DNA of 64,000 bases from DASUPK01 sp963695805. Lineage in GTDB: Bacteria > Actinomycetota > Thermoleophilia > Solirubrobacterales > 70-9. The notes below the pieces were generated by a model. The model saw nothing but the letters and a program-made list of their open reading frames with translations, was not told the origin of the DNA and made no database searches. A program made the translations under genes and the position numbers. Positions 24,898 through 33,896 of the stretch are shown piece by piece; the first letter of the stretch is position 1; each line of letters opens with the position of its first letter. Location: NCBI GenBank assembly GCA_963695805.1, contig CAVOHV010000008.1, positions 212,602 through 276,601 on the forward strand. The letters are read 5' to 3'.

Positions 24898-26493
24898 TCA
24901 GCTCGAACCGGGCGGCTGGACCAAGATCGCCGGGCGGCTCACCGTCGACGAGTAGTACCCGTAGGAGTAGCCCTCCTGGCCCGACCTGACCCCCGTGACC
25001 ACGAGCCCCACGGGGCGCTCGGGCATACGCTCAATCGCCGCTTTCGCGGCAAGCGCCTGGTCCCGTGTCGTCCGATCGAGACGAACACAGAGCAGCGCGG
25101 CGTCGACCAAAGGAAGCACCTCGAGCGCATCGCCCACCGAAAGCAGCGGCGCGCAGTCGAGGACGATGAGGTCGTACTCCTCACGGACCTCTTCGATGAA
25201 CTCGCGAAAACGCCGAGAGGCCAGCAGCTCGGCCGGCTCGGGCGTGAAGCTCCCGGCCGAGATCACGGTGAGAGACTGCTCGGGGGCCGTGTCCTCTTGA
25301 CCCTCCGATCCGAGGCTGTTCCTCGTCGCGATCGGCACCGACCTGATCACGTCGGCCGGCTGCGCCTTGCCGGTCGCCCAATCGGTGATCCCGGGGCTCG
25401 GGGGGACTTCGAGGCGATCAGCGAACACCGGGCGTCGCAGATCGCACTCCACGAGCAGAACACGCCTGCCCCTCAACGCAGTGGCCGTCGCCAGCCCGGC
25501 CGCAACCGTTGACTTGCCCTCTTCCGCGAGCGGGCTCGTCACCGCAATGGTCCGTAGCGGCCGGTTGCCGGCGAGGAACTCGACATTCGCACGCAGGATC
25601 CTGAATGGCTCCAGATCGCGATCGGGACTCCTGCCATTGCCGGTGAGACCTGCGCCGCCGAGGGACTTGGCGTTGACATACCCCAGCATCGGCATCTGGA
25701 GCGTGTGCTGAACGTCGTGTGGATCCGTCAATCGCCGGTCGAGAGAGTCACGCAGGAAGGCGAGGACAATCCCAAAGATCAAGCCAAGAGCGAGTGCCAA
25801 GACTCCGTCCCTCACGGGCCGGGGAGAGCTCGGGCTTCCCGGCTCAGTGGCCGGGCTGGCGACCTCGACGGGTGTCGCAACCTGTGCTACCGACCGAAGC
25901 TGTGCGGCGTTCTGCAGGGAGATCTGCTTGTCGATTGAGGTGTCGTCGAGCCCCTTCACGCTCTGAGTCAGGCTCCTCGCCTGGCTCAGGAATTGCGACC
26001 GCTGGCGCTCGGTAAGGACGTTCTTCGTCTCGATCGCAAAGGCATTGGCAAGATCCGCGGCAAGCTTGGCCGACTCGGCAGTCGCGGTCAGGCTGACCAG
26101 GCTGCTATCGGGATTGACCGCAGTCTCGACTGAGTCCTTGATCTCCGACTCTGAAAGATCCGAGTCCACATCCTGTGCGACGGCAGAGACGACCTCAGCG
26201 GAGGTCACCCGCTCGGCGCCTTGGGCCGCGGTCTGGGCCGGGGTCTGACCGGAGAAGGGGGTCGCGGCGCCTATCGTGGACAGGTACTGGCTCTGATCGA
26301 CGAACTGGATCTGCGCCCGTGCTTCGTATTCCTTCGTCTTCAGCAGCGAGTACGCGGCCACCGCAGCCACGGCCAGCAGCATTGTGCCGATGATCACCCA
26401 CTTCTGACGACGAAGCAGTCCGAGCACATCCCTGAGGATTTGGTCCTGAGCAACTTCTCTGTTCATCCGCGCTCCGAAATGCCCCTGCGACAC
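24898..26493 (-). CDS. Wzc-like chain-length determinant fused to bacterial tyrosine kinase
   Basis: The 531-aa protein has a Wzz part bounded by two membrane helices (KWVIIGTMLLAVAAVAAYSLL near 31-51 and VLALALGLIFGIVLAFL near 230-246). The extracytoplasmic loop contains the coiled-coil stretch TERQRSQFLSQARSLTQSV. The cytoplasmic BY-kinase has Walker A TSPLAEEGKSTVAAGLATAT, Walker A' VLLVECDLRRPVF and Walker B YDLIVLDCAPLLSVGDA. The C-terminus has a tyrosine cluster (GYSYGYYSS) for trans-autophosphorylation. Such proteins control chain length and export of capsule or EPS. In most Firmicutes the two halves are separate, but here they are one chain as in Gram-negative Wzc. The gene diverges from the initiating transferase. 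Confidence 0.92.
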   Translation of the reverse strand: MSQGHFGARMNREVAQDQILRDVLGLLRRQKWVIIGTMLLAVAAVAAYSLLKTKEYEARAQIQFVDQSQYLSTIGAATPFSGQTPAQTAAQGAERVTSAEVVSAVAQDVDSDLSESEIKDSVETAVNPDSSLVSLTATAESAKLAADLANAFAIETKNVLTERQRSQFLSQARSLTQSVKGLDDTSIDKQISLQNAAQLRSVAQVATPVEVASPATEPGSPSSPRPVRDGVLALALGLIFGIVLAFLRDSLDRRLTDPHDVQHTLQMPMLGYVNAKSLGGAGLTGNGRSPDRDLEPFRILRANVEFLAGNRPLRTIAVTSPLAEEGKSTVAAGLATATALRGRRVLLVECDLRRPVFADRLEVPPSPGITDWATGKAQPADVIRSVPIATRNSLGSEGQEDTAPEQSLTVISAGSFTPEPAELLASRRFREFIEEVREEYDLIVLDCAPLLSVGDALEVLPLVDAALLCVRLDRTTRDQALAAKAAIERMPERPVGLVVTGVRSGQEGYSYGYYSSTVSRPAILVQPPGSS

Positions 26494-26624
26494 TCCTGTC
26501 AGGCCTCGATCTCGCGGCGTACGGTACCAATGTCCATTGGATCCCCGCGCGGGTCACACCCTCGACCTGTCCTCCAACGGCGTAGCCCCCGCAAGATAGA
26601 CCGGGCCTCTCCGTTTACTCGAAA

Positions 26625-26655
26625 TTGTCATCCGGCTCCCACAAGTGATTAGGAT
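26625..26655 (+). promoter_or_regulatory. candidate promoter for the initiating sugar transferase
   Basis: TTGTCA (26625-26630) and TAGGAT (26650-26655) lie in the 283-bp divergent region 26494-26776 and match actinobacterial -35 (TTGACA-like) and -10 (TANNNT) boxes. The 19-base spacer is slightly long. The downstream gene begins at 26777 with AAGGACTGAC as ribosome-binding site, which leaves a leader of about 115 bases. Nothing else was recognised in the region. Confidence 0.4.
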
Positions 26656-26776
26656 TCGCCAGTGCTTCAGGACCGTTCGGCGACCGGCGGAGCCAGACAC
26701 TTCGCCGACTCACTGAGTGTGAGAGCTCCTGCGGCTGATTCGAACCGTTGAGCGCGGGTAAAGGGTAAGGACTGAC

Positions 26777-27563
26777 ATGGACCTCACGCCGGACCTCGAC
26801 ATCGAGATAGAGGTGCCTCAGCGCGCCGGCACGGGGTATCCGATCCGCCAAAGCCGGGACACTGCGGAGTTACGGTGGCCGGAGGGGGAGGTGGCCCCCT
26901 CCCGCCCGGGCTCGGTCGGCAAGGTCCGAAGAGAGCTGGAGCGACTCGGGCAACCCCGCAGCCGGACCGATCGAGCTCTCAAGCGCGCCTTCGACCTGGC
27001 CGGGGGGGCGGTGCTGCTCATCGTCCTCGCCCCGGTCTTGCTGACCATCTCCTTGCTGATCAAGATGGATTCCCCCGGTCCGATCCTCTTCCGTCAGCGC
27101 CGGATCGGCCGGTACGGGGTGCCGTTCCGAATGTTCAAGTTCCGCACGATGGTGGACGGCGCTGACGACTCGCAAGCCCGCCCTGCTGCACATGAACGAG
27201 GCAGCGGAGGGACTGTTCAAGATCAGCGGTGATCCGCGCCTGACGCGTAACGGGCGGTGGCTGCGGCGAACCTCCTTGGATGAGCTGCCCCAGCTTCTCG
27301 ATGTGATCTCCGGTCGGATGAGCCTCGTCGGCCCCCGACCCCTCATCCCCCAGGAGGACTCTCAGATCACGGGCGCGGACCGAGGCCGGCTCACGATGAG
27401 ACCCGGGATGACAGGCGTCTGGCAGGTGAACGGCGCATCGGCGATCCCGATCTCGGAGATGGTGGAGCTCGACAAGGAGTACATCGACCAGTGGTCTCTC
27501 TGGTTCGATCTGAAGCTCCTGCTCCGGACGGCCTCTCACGTCGCACAGCGCCGCGGCTGGTAG
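26777..27563 (+). pseudogene. initiating phosphoglycosyl transferase (WcaJ/EpsL type), one frameshift
   Basis: The first frame has an N-terminal extension, then RTDRALKRAFDLAGGAVLLI, the membrane hairpin VLAPVLLTISLLIKMDSPGP and LFRQRRIGRYGVPFRMFKFR. A shift near 27170 is followed by ALLHMNEAAEGLFKISGDPR, the catalytic RRTSLDELPQLLDVISGRMS, LVGPRPLIPQED and MRPGMTGVWQVNGAS. This is the monotopic bacterial sugar transferase core that loads sugar-1-phosphate onto undecaprenyl phosphate. At about 262 aa it is the short form without the multi-helix N-terminus. One missing or added base in GACTCGCAAGCCC explains the break. The enzyme would start repeat-unit assembly for the locus. Confidence 0.85.
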
Positions 27564-27717
27564 CCAGTTCGAGCGAGGCCCTTTCCGGCACCGCCCGGGC
27601 GATCCCGCCTCTTGCAGGTTCCGCCGGGCGACCCTACTACCGTGGTCTACGTCGGGTCGACCAACCGGGTCCCCGAGGGGTTCCATTTCCTCCCTGCGAT
27701 CTGAAAGCGCGTCACAG

Positions 27718-28002
27718 ATGTCATCCGAATCGTTCGCCGATCTCGGCGTGTCGCGTCCTATCGTAGGCGCGCTCGCCAAGCGCGGCATCACCGAGCCCTT
27801 CGCGGTTCAACGTCTTTGTATCCGGGACGTCCTCGCTGGTGAGGACGTCCTCGTCCAGTCGCCAACCGGGTCGGGCAAGACGCTCGCCTTCAGCGTGCCG
27901 CTGGTCGACCGCTTCGCCACGTCCACAAGCCCAAGGTCGAGGAGGCCGCGGAAGTGCAGCACCGCTTCGTCCACCTGCGCGCTCCGCTGTTTCCCGCGCT
28001 AA
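27718..28002 (+). pseudogene. remnant of a DEAD-box RNA helicase with internal deletion
   Basis: From the ATG at 27718 the frame reads SFADLGVSRPIVGALAKRGI, TEPFAVQRLCIRDVLAGEDV and LVQSPTGSGKTLAFSVPLVD, which are the Q motif and Walker A of a DEAD-box helicase. After RFA, near 27918, the sequence jumps frame to HVHKPKVEEAAEVQHRFVH, which resembles the linker just before the second RecA domain. The DEAD and SAT motifs (about 170 residues) are missing between them. The second RecA domain is also absent, because an unrelated glycosyltransferase follows. It cannot encode a working helicase. Confidence 0.7.
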
Positions 28003-28122
28003 GTTTTCGGCGGGGGGTGGTGTTGGAGCCCGCGGCGGTGGAAGCGGACTACGCACCCAGCGCCAGGGGAATGTCCGACGCAGTAGAGGAGAAGCGAAAT
28101 CGAACCAGAGCTGCGGCCAGCG

Positions 28123-29076
28123 GTGACGATCATCATCCCGACGAGGAATCGCCGCCGGTTCTTGGAGCAGTCGGTCAGAGACGCGCTGCGCCAGGTCGAT
28201 GTCGACATCGAAGTGCTGATCGTCGACGACGGCTCGCGCGACGCCGATGCCGTTCACGGCATCGAGACGCTCGACTCGCGGATCAGGGTGATTCGCCATG
28301 ACCGGCCGGGCGGCGTCGCTCGCGCTCGCAACACCGGGGTCGCAAATGCCTACGGGACATGGTCGGCCTTCCTCGACGACGACGATCGATGGGCGCCGAC
28401 GAAGCTGCGAACCCAGCTCGCCGCGGCTGGCGCAGCGCAAGCGTCATGGGTCTACTGCGCCGCCCTCACGATCGATCAGGAGGATCGCCCGCTGTTCGTG
28501 AACAGGGCCGGTAGGCCGTCCACCAGGGATTGGCTCGGAATCGTCAATCCGATTCCGGCTGGTAGCTCGAACGTCGTGGCCCGCACCGAACTGCTACACG
28601 CCGTGGGCGGATTCGACGAGCGGCTCGCATTCCTGGCTGACTGGGACCTGTGGGTTCGGCTCGCGGCGAAGGCAGCTCCCGCCGTCTCCGACGAGGTGCT
28701 CGTCGCCTACCGCCTTCATCCCGACAATATGCATGTCCGCAAGGTCGAAGAGGTCGACGTCGAGCTCGACTACCTGGGACGGAAGCACCTGCCGGCTCGA
28801 GACTCGCGGCGGAATCTCATCGGCTCGTCCGCGCTGGCGTGGCGGGCAAGGGCTTACCGCCGGACCGGTCGCCGGGGCCGTGCGGCCCGTTTGTTCTTGC
28901 GGCGCTGGTGGCTCACGCGTGAAGCCCGCGACTTGGCGCAAGCGCTGGTGTCGCTCTTCGGTGACCCAAGCTTCTGGGCCGTCAGGCGACGTTGGACGCA
29001 GCGGAAGATGTCGCATCCGGAATGGCTCGATACGGGTAATTCGGGATGCTCAGGTCGAGGACGTGCCCGAAGATGA
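28123..29076 (+). CDS. family 2 glycosyltransferase
   Basis: The 317-aa protein begins with GTG at 28123 and shows MTIIIPTRNRRRFLEQSVRD, VEVLIVDDGSRD-type strands (VLIVDDGSRDADAVHGIETL), RPGGVARARNTGVANAYGTW and the DDDD metal site in AFLDDDDRWAPTKLRTQL. It ends with LLHAVGGFDERLAFLADWDL and WVRLAAKAAPAVSDEVLVAY. The C-terminal 80 residues are strongly basic (RRTGRRGRAARLFLRRWW), suggesting membrane association. It is the last plus-strand gene of the polysaccharide island and lies next to argS. The acceptor and sugar are unknown. The start lies within text that also continues the helicase remnant's other frame, so a few N-terminal residues may be missing. Confidence 0.85.
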   Translation: MTIIIPTRNRRRFLEQSVRDALRQVDVDIEVLIVDDGSRDADAVHGIETLDSRIRVIRHDRPGGVARARNTGVANAYGTWSAFLDDDDRWAPTKLRTQLAAAGAAQASWVYCAALTIDQEDRPLFVNRAGRPSTRDWLGIVNPIPAGSSNVVARTELLHAVGGFDERLAFLADWDLWVRLAAKAAPAVSDEVLVAYRLHPDNMHVRKVEEVDVELDYLGRKHLPARDSRRNLIGSSALAWRARAYRRTGRRGRAARLFLRRWWLTREARDLAQALVSLFGDPSFWAVRRRWTQRKMSHPEWLDTGNSGCSGRGRARR

Positions 29077-29210
29077 AGACGAGTGCTGCCAGCTGGACGA
29101 GCAGCAGCACGAGGGGCCAGGTCCAGCCCAGGATCGTTTCCGGTGCGCGCGCGAGAGCTCGCGCACAACGAGACGAGCTCCCAACCTCCGAGGTGCTGGA
29201 TTTGAGCTCA
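28982..29210 (-). other. short hydrophobic reading frame downstream of argS, no proper start
   Basis: On the minus strand an open frame of about 75 codons reads VAELKSSTSEVGSSSRCARA, LARAPETILGWTW, then a perfect transmembrane stretch PLVLLLVQLAALVFIFGHVL and DLSIPNYPYRAIPDATS, ending at 28982. It has no ATG, GTG or TTG before the helix. It could be the tail of a membrane protein whose beginning was lost in a join, or chance. It is antisense to the end of the GT2 gene. Confidence 0.3.
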
Positions 29211-29214
29211 GCAA

Positions 29215-30857
29215 CTACATCCGCTCCGGCGCGGAGATCCCCAGCAGCCCGAGCGTTCGGGCGATCGTCCGCTTCGTGAGCATGCAGAGGCCGAGCCTCG
29301 CCTGCTCCACGCCCTCGCCCTCGGCGCCCACCACCTGGCAGTCGCGGTAGAAGGCATGGAAGTCGCGCGCGGCCTCCATGCCGTAGACGCAGAGACGGTG
29401 CGGCGCCCGGCGCTCCGCGGCCTCGGCCACCTCGTCGGGTAGCTCGCAGAGCCGCTTGATCAGGGCCCGCTCGGAGGGCTCGATCGGCGCCTCCGAGGCG
29501 TCGAAGTCCGCGGCCGCGCGCGTTCGATCGCGTCGTCTCCGGCCTTGCGCAGGATGCTCGCGATCCGCGCGTGCGCGTACTGGACGTAATAGACGGGGTT
29601 CTCGTTCGACGTCTTGCGCGCGAGCTCGAGGTCGAGGTCGACTGGCGTGTCGTGGCTGCGCTGGAGCATGAAGAAACGCGCCGCGTCCGTGCCGATGTCG
29701 TCGATCAGCTCATCGAGGGTGACGAACTCGCCGCGCCGCTTCGACATCTGGGCGCGCTCGCCGCCCTCCACGACGTGGACCAGCTGCATGATCGGCGTCT
29801 CCAGCACCTCGGGGTCGTAGCCCAGGGCGGCGAGCGCCGCCCGTAGCCGAGGTGGATAGCCGTGGTGGTCCGCGCCGAGGACGTTGATCAGCCGATCCGC
29901 GCCGCGCTCGAGCTTGTCGCGGTGATAGGCGATGTCTGAGAGGAAGTAGGTCGAGTCACCGTCTGAGCGGATCAGCACGCGGTCCTTGTCGTCGCCGAAG
30001 CTTGTGGTGCGCAGCCAGGTCGCGCCTTCGCTCTCGTAGATGTGACCGGCCTCGCGCAGCTCGGACAGCGCGCGCTCAACGGACCCGGACTCGTGGAGCG
30101 CGCGCTCCGAGGACCAGGTGTCGTAGACGACGTTGTAGCGGCGGAGGGTTTCCTCGATCTGCTCGATCATCAGAGCCATTCCCCGCCGTGCCAGGGAGTC
30201 GAGGTCGGCGGCGTCGAGGCCCTCCTGCTCGAGTCTCATCGCCAAGTCCACGACGTAGTCGCCCTCGTAGCCGTCCTCAGGAACCGGCTCGCCCTTCATG
30301 CGCGCGGCGATCGACTGGCCGAACAGGTCGATCTGGCCGCCGCGGTCGTTCATGTAGTACTCGCGCACCACAGGGTGGCCGGTGAACTCGAGCAGCCGGG
30401 AGACCGAGTCGCCGTAGGCCGCGTGTCGCCCACTCGCCGCCGTTACCGGGCCCGTCGGGTTGGCCGAGACGAACTCGACGTTGACCGTCTCGGTGACCTG
30501 GTCGGCGCCGGGCGGCCTGCCCAGCCGATCCCCCTGCTCGGCCAGTTCGCCTTCCGCGCGCCGATACCAGGGGTCCGCCAGGAAGAGGTTGAGGAAGCCG
30601 GGACCGGCGACCTCGACCCGATCGACCGTCCCCTCGAGGGCCTTGCCGAGCTCCTCGGCGAGCTTCTCCGCGGTGCCTCGCGGCTGCTCGCCGAGGGCGG
30701 GCGCCAGCAGCATCGCGGCGTTGGTCGAGTAATCGCCGAACTCGGGCTTGGGCGGCCGTTCGAGCGTCGGCTCGGAGTTTGGACGTTCGGCCCCATCGAG
30801 CAGCGAGGTGGCCGCCGCCTCGACGGCCGAGCGCAGCTCTGCGACCGGGTCTGCCAT
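29215..30857 (-). pseudogene. argS: ArgS, arginyl-tRNA synthetase, one frameshift, HIGH motif not recognisable
   Basis: From ATG at 30857 the protein has the Add1 domain (RPPKPEFGDYSTNAAMLLA). The class I core follows: VNVEFVSANPTGPVTAASGR, YYMNDRGGQIDLFGQSI, STYFLSDIAYHRDKLERGA and LINVLGADHHGYPPRLRAAL. The KMSKS-like loop is AQMSKRRGEFVTLDELI, followed by NPVYYVQYAHARIASILRKA. A frameshift near 29515 separates the DALR anticodon domain (LIKRLCELPDEVAEAAERRA, FHAFYRDCQVVG, ARTLGLLGISAPERM). The usual HVGH after NPTGP is replaced by TAAS. ArgS is normally essential, so the frameshift is probably a sequence error. It is followed by rlmH upstream on the same strand, 23 bases away. Confidence 0.88.
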
Positions 30858-30879
30858 GGATTGCAGCCTACGTGCAGTG

Positions 30880-31296
30880 CTAGAGGTGGTACGGCTCGCC
30901 GGCCAGGATCTTGGTGGCGCGGAAGAGCTGCTCGAGGAGCACCACCCTGGTGAGCTGGTGGGCCATCGTCTGGGGGCCGAGCGAGATGCGCTCGTCGGCA
31001 AGGGCCAAGGTGTGGCCGGAGAACCCGTCGGGCCCGCCGATCAGAAAACAGAGGTCCTGGGCGTCGATCCGCCTCTCTGAGAGCCAGCTCGCCCAGGCCT
31101 TGGAGCTCAATGCCCTGCCGCCGCGATCGAGCGCGATCACATGCGACCGGCGCGGGATCCGGCCCTCGAGGTTGACCTCGTCGCGGACCTCGATCACCTC
31201 CACCGGTTGGTGGCGCTGGAGCATCTTGCGGTAGTGGGCGTCGGCCTCGGCGAAAGGCGCCTTCACCTTGCCAACGACCACGACGGTGACCCTCAC
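30880..31296 (-). CDS. rlmH: RlmH, 23S rRNA pseudouridine-1915 N3-methyltransferase
   Basis: The 138-aa SPOUT methyltransferase starts with GTG at 31296, overlapping the stop of the M48 protease gene by four bases (GTGA). It reads VRVTVVVVGKVKAPFAEADA, HYRKMLQRHQPVEVIEVRDE and HVIALDRGGRALSSKAWASW. The knotted SAM site is CFLIGGPDGFSGHTLALADE, and it ends QTMAHQLTRVVLLEQLFRAT and KILAGEPYHL. The C-terminal E-P-Y-H is the family's catalytic tail. It methylates pseudouridine 1915 in helix 69 of 23S rRNA on 70S ribosomes. It is slightly shorter than the E. coli protein but complete. Confidence 0.96.
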   Translation of the reverse strand: MRVTVVVVGKVKAPFAEADAHYRKMLQRHQPVEVIEVRDEVNLEGRIPRRSHVIALDRGGRALSSKAWASWLSERRIDAQDLCFLIGGPDGFSGHTLALADERISLGPQTMAHQLTRVVLLEQLFRATKILAGEPYHL

Positions 31297-32543
31297 GGAC
31301 GCTTGCCCTGCTCCCAGGCGAGGGCGGCGCCGATCCGATCGATGGCGGGAGGGTGGGTACCGAAGACGAAGGTGAATGCCTCCGGTGGATCGGGGTCGGA
31401 GAGATTGCGGTCCGCGAGCTGCTGCTGCAGCTGGATCATTCCCTTCGGGTCGTCGGTGAGCTGTAGGGCGAAGGTGTCGGCTCGCGCCTCCACGGCACGC
31501 GAGAGCTGATTGCCCGCAACGCCCAGCACGAACGACGTCGCTGCTATCGCCAGCGCAAAAGCCGGAAGGTAGGCCGGTTGGCCGGGCTCCTCGCCGTGCC
31601 TCGCAGCGATGGCGCGGGCCATCCCCGAGGCGAAGATCAGGGCGAGAGGCGTGATCAGGGCGACGAAAATGAGTCCGCGCCGGATGTCGTTCCCGTGCAC
31701 GTGGCCGAGCTCGTGGGCGACGACCGAGTTGCGCTCCGAGCGGTTCAGGTCCTTGAGCAGGGTGTCGTAGAGGACCACTTGCTTCGATGGCCCGATCCCG
31801 TTGACGTAAGCGTTGATCGCCGTGGTCCGGCGGCTGGCATCCACCTCGTAGACATGGCCGACATCGACGTCCGCCCGGCGCGCGAGGTCGAGCACATCGG
31901 TGCGCGCCTGCCCGGGCGGCAGCTCCTTGAACTTGTTGAAGAGCGGCGCGATCACCACCGGCGCCAGCCAGGTGATGATCGCCGCGCCGGCCACGACGCC
32001 GACGCTGCCCGGGATCCACCAGCGCCAGCCGAAGCGGCGCATGAGCCAGAGCGCGAAGGTGCCGACGGCGCCGGCCAAGAGCGCGCCGATCGCCGTCGCC
32101 TTGCCCCAGTCGCTCAGGTAGCCGCCCAGCGATTGCGTCGAGAGGCCCACGTCCACCGAGCGCTCGTGCGCCCAGACGCCGAACGGTACCGTGACCACCG
32201 CGACGACCGCCGAGAGCCCTGCGGCCGCGGCCGCGCCCCCGAGGATGGGCCGGGCAGCGACGCGCTCGAGCGCGCGGCGGGTCACCGCCGGCCGGCCGGT
32301 CGCGAGCAGGACGAGCACGACCCCCTCGGCAACCAGGCTCCCGACGAGGATCAGCCGCTGGCCCGAGGCGTAGTCGCGCGCCTTGGTCAGCTCTTCGTGT
32401 GAGAAGTAGGCGCTCTCGTCCGCGCGCACGGGCTGCTCGATGTCGCGCGGTCGCAGCAGCCACGCGGCGGTCTCGGCTACGACCACCGCCGCGACCGCCG
32501 TGACTCCGAGGCGGACCCAGGTGGGCGACGATCGGCCGGGCAC
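31293..32543 (-). CDS. M48-family membrane zinc protease (STE24/HtpX-like)
   Basis: The zinc site is NSVVAHELGHVHGNDIRRGL (HExxH), and the third ligand is the Glu in LSRAVEARADTFALQLT. At least six hydrophobic helices and the RADTFALQL context match the CAAX-protease STE24 branch of M48 rather than HtpX proper. Its N-terminal domain also has the STE24 pattern GYLSDWGKATAIGALLAGAV. It probably performs membrane-protein quality control. GTG at 32543 is preferred over an upstream start at 32600, which would lie only three bases from the divergent phosphoesterase gene. It is co-transcribed with rlmH and argS. Confidence 0.9.
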   Translation of the reverse strand: MPGRSSPTWVRLGVTAVAAVVVAETAAWLLRPRDIEQPVRADESAYFSHEELTKARDYASGQRLILVGSLVAEGVVLVLLATGRPAVTRRALERVAARPILGGAAAAAGLSAVVAVVTVPFGVWAHERSVDVGLSTQSLGGYLSDWGKATAIGALLAGAVGTFALWLMRRFGWRWWIPGSVGVVAGAAIITWLAPVVIAPLFNKFKELPPGQARTDVLDLARRADVDVGHVYEVDASRRTTAINAYVNGIGPSKQVVLYDTLLKDLNRSERNSVVAHELGHVHGNDIRRGLIFVALITPLALIFASGMARAIAARHGEEPGQPAYLPAFALAIAATSFVLGVAGNQLSRAVEARADTFALQLTDDPKGMIQLQQQLADRNLSDPDPPEAFTFVFGTHPPAIDRIGAALAWEQGKRP

Positions 32544-32602
32544 CCGCCTACGATAGACGGCCGTTTCTGGGCGCCCAGGCGCCGACCACCCCTCCCGCAC
32601 CC

Positions 32603-33340
32603 GTGCGCGTCGCGATCCTCACAGACATCCACAGCAACCTGCCGGCGCTCGAGGCCGTGCTCGCCATGATCGACGAGGCCGGGATCGAGCAGCGCTGGTG
32701 CCTCGGCGACGTCGTCGGCTACGGCGCCCAACCGGATGAATGCGCCCGCCTCGTCAAGGAGCGCTGTGAGGTCAGCCTGGTGGGGAACCACGACCTCGCG
32801 GTGACCGGTGAGATCGACACCGACGTCTTCTCCGCCTCAGCTGCCGCGGCGGTGGAGTGGACGAGAGCGAACGCCGACGACTCGACGATCGAGTACCTGA
32901 AGGGCCTCGAGCCCAAGGACACCGAGCACGAGGTCGGTCTCTACCACGCCTCACCACGCGACCCGATCTGGGAGTACGTGCTGGCAGTCGACCAGGCCCG
33001 TGAGTGCATGGAGGAGCAGTCCGCGCGTGTCAGCCTGATCGGCCACTCCCATGTGGCCCTCTGGTTCTCCGACGGCGACGGCCTGCCAGGAGCCGACGGC
33101 GGCGCCCAGGCCGAGGGCGACAAGGAGATCGGCATCTCCGAGGGGCGCTGGCTGCTCAACCCGGGCAGCGTCGGCCAGCCGCGCGACGGCGATCCGCGCG
33201 CAGCGTGGCTCGAGCTCGACACCGACTCGTGGAAGGCGACCTATCAGCGCACGACCTACGACATCGACGCGGCGGCGGAGGCGATCAGGGACGCCGGCCT
33301 GCCGGAGCTGCTCGCCGACCGGCTCTACATCGGCCAGTGA
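32603..33340 (+). CDS. calcineurin-like metallophosphoesterase (YfcE/MJ0936 type)
   Basis: The 245-aa protein contains all metal-site motifs of the family: VAILTDIHSNLPALEAVLAM (D-x-H), RWCLGDVVGYGAQPDECARL (GD), SLVGNHDLAVTGE (GNHD), LYHASPRDPIWEYV, RVSLIGHSHVALWF (GHSH) and WLLNPGSVGQPRDGDPRAAW. Relatives hydrolyse phosphodiesters with Mn/Ni-type dimetal centres, but their natural substrates are mostly unknown. Start is GTG at 32603, with the promoter shared with the divergent M48 gene. The stop overlaps the following reading frame (TGATG), which places the lipoprotein and kinase genes in the same operon. Confidence 0.92.
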   Translation: MRVAILTDIHSNLPALEAVLAMIDEAGIEQRWCLGDVVGYGAQPDECARLVKERCEVSLVGNHDLAVTGEIDTDVFSASAAAAVEWTRANADDSTIEYLKGLEPKDTEHEVGLYHASPRDPIWEYVLAVDQARECMEEQSARVSLIGHSHVALWFSDGDGLPGADGGAQAEGDKEIGISEGRWLLNPGSVGQPRDGDPRAAWLELDTDSWKATYQRTTYDIDAAAEAIRDAGLPELLADRLYIGQ

Positions 33341-33384
33341 TGACGACACCGAGCGCCCAAACGACCCGGGCTACCATCGCCGCG

Positions 33385-33896
33385 ATGCCGAAGCCCCTCC
33401 GGGTGATTGTGCTTGCAGTGGTTCTGACCGCCGCCTCCGCGGGCGTGATCGGCTGCGGCAGCAGCGGACCCGATCCGTCGATCCCGCCGGAGAACGCCCG
33501 GATCCTGCTCTCCAAGATCGCCGAGATCAAAGCCAATGTGGACGTGGGGAGCTGCCTGGTGGCCGCCGAGAAGACGGACGACCTGCTCTCGGACGTCGCG
33601 GACCTCCCCTCGAGCGTGAACTCCGACGTCAAACAGGCTCTCGACAGCGGCGCCAACAACCTGAAGCTCCAGCTCACCGACCCGAGCAAGTGCCAGGGGC
33701 GGACCGAGACGACGACGACCCCCAGGAGACGACAAGCACGCCCTCGACGACGCGAGGAGACCACCACGCGAGCGGACTCAGTCGACCACCACCGACGCGC
33801 ACCCAGACCGAGACCACTCCCACTCAGACGCAGACCACGCCCGACACCACGACGACCCCCGGCGCCTCCGGCGGCATCGGGCCCGGAGGACTATGA
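33385..33896 (+). pseudogene. small lipoprotein with Thr/Pro-rich tail, upstream partner of the kinase, one frameshift
   Basis: MPKPLRVIVLAVVLTAASAG leads to the lipobox VIGC. A helical domain of about 80 residues follows: ENARILLSKIAEIKANVDVG, LVAAEKTDDLLSDVADLPSS and VNSDVKQALDSGANNLKLQL. The rest is a low-complexity tail of Thr, Pro and Gln. Near 33720 (run GACCCCCAGG) the frame changes. The second frame carries QTETTPTQTQTTPDTTTTPG and stops at 33896, overlapping the kinase ATG by four bases. The tail would reach through the cell wall. Coupling to a sensor-type kinase suggests it may act as an extracellular partner (inference). An alternative ATG at 33340 overlaps the phosphoesterase stop. 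Confidence 0.65.

Noticed and set aside
30880..32463. Single minus-strand frame covering rlmH and the M48 protease region
   Set aside because: Only its last 138 codons are RlmH. The earlier part is an out-of-frame reading of the M48 gene.
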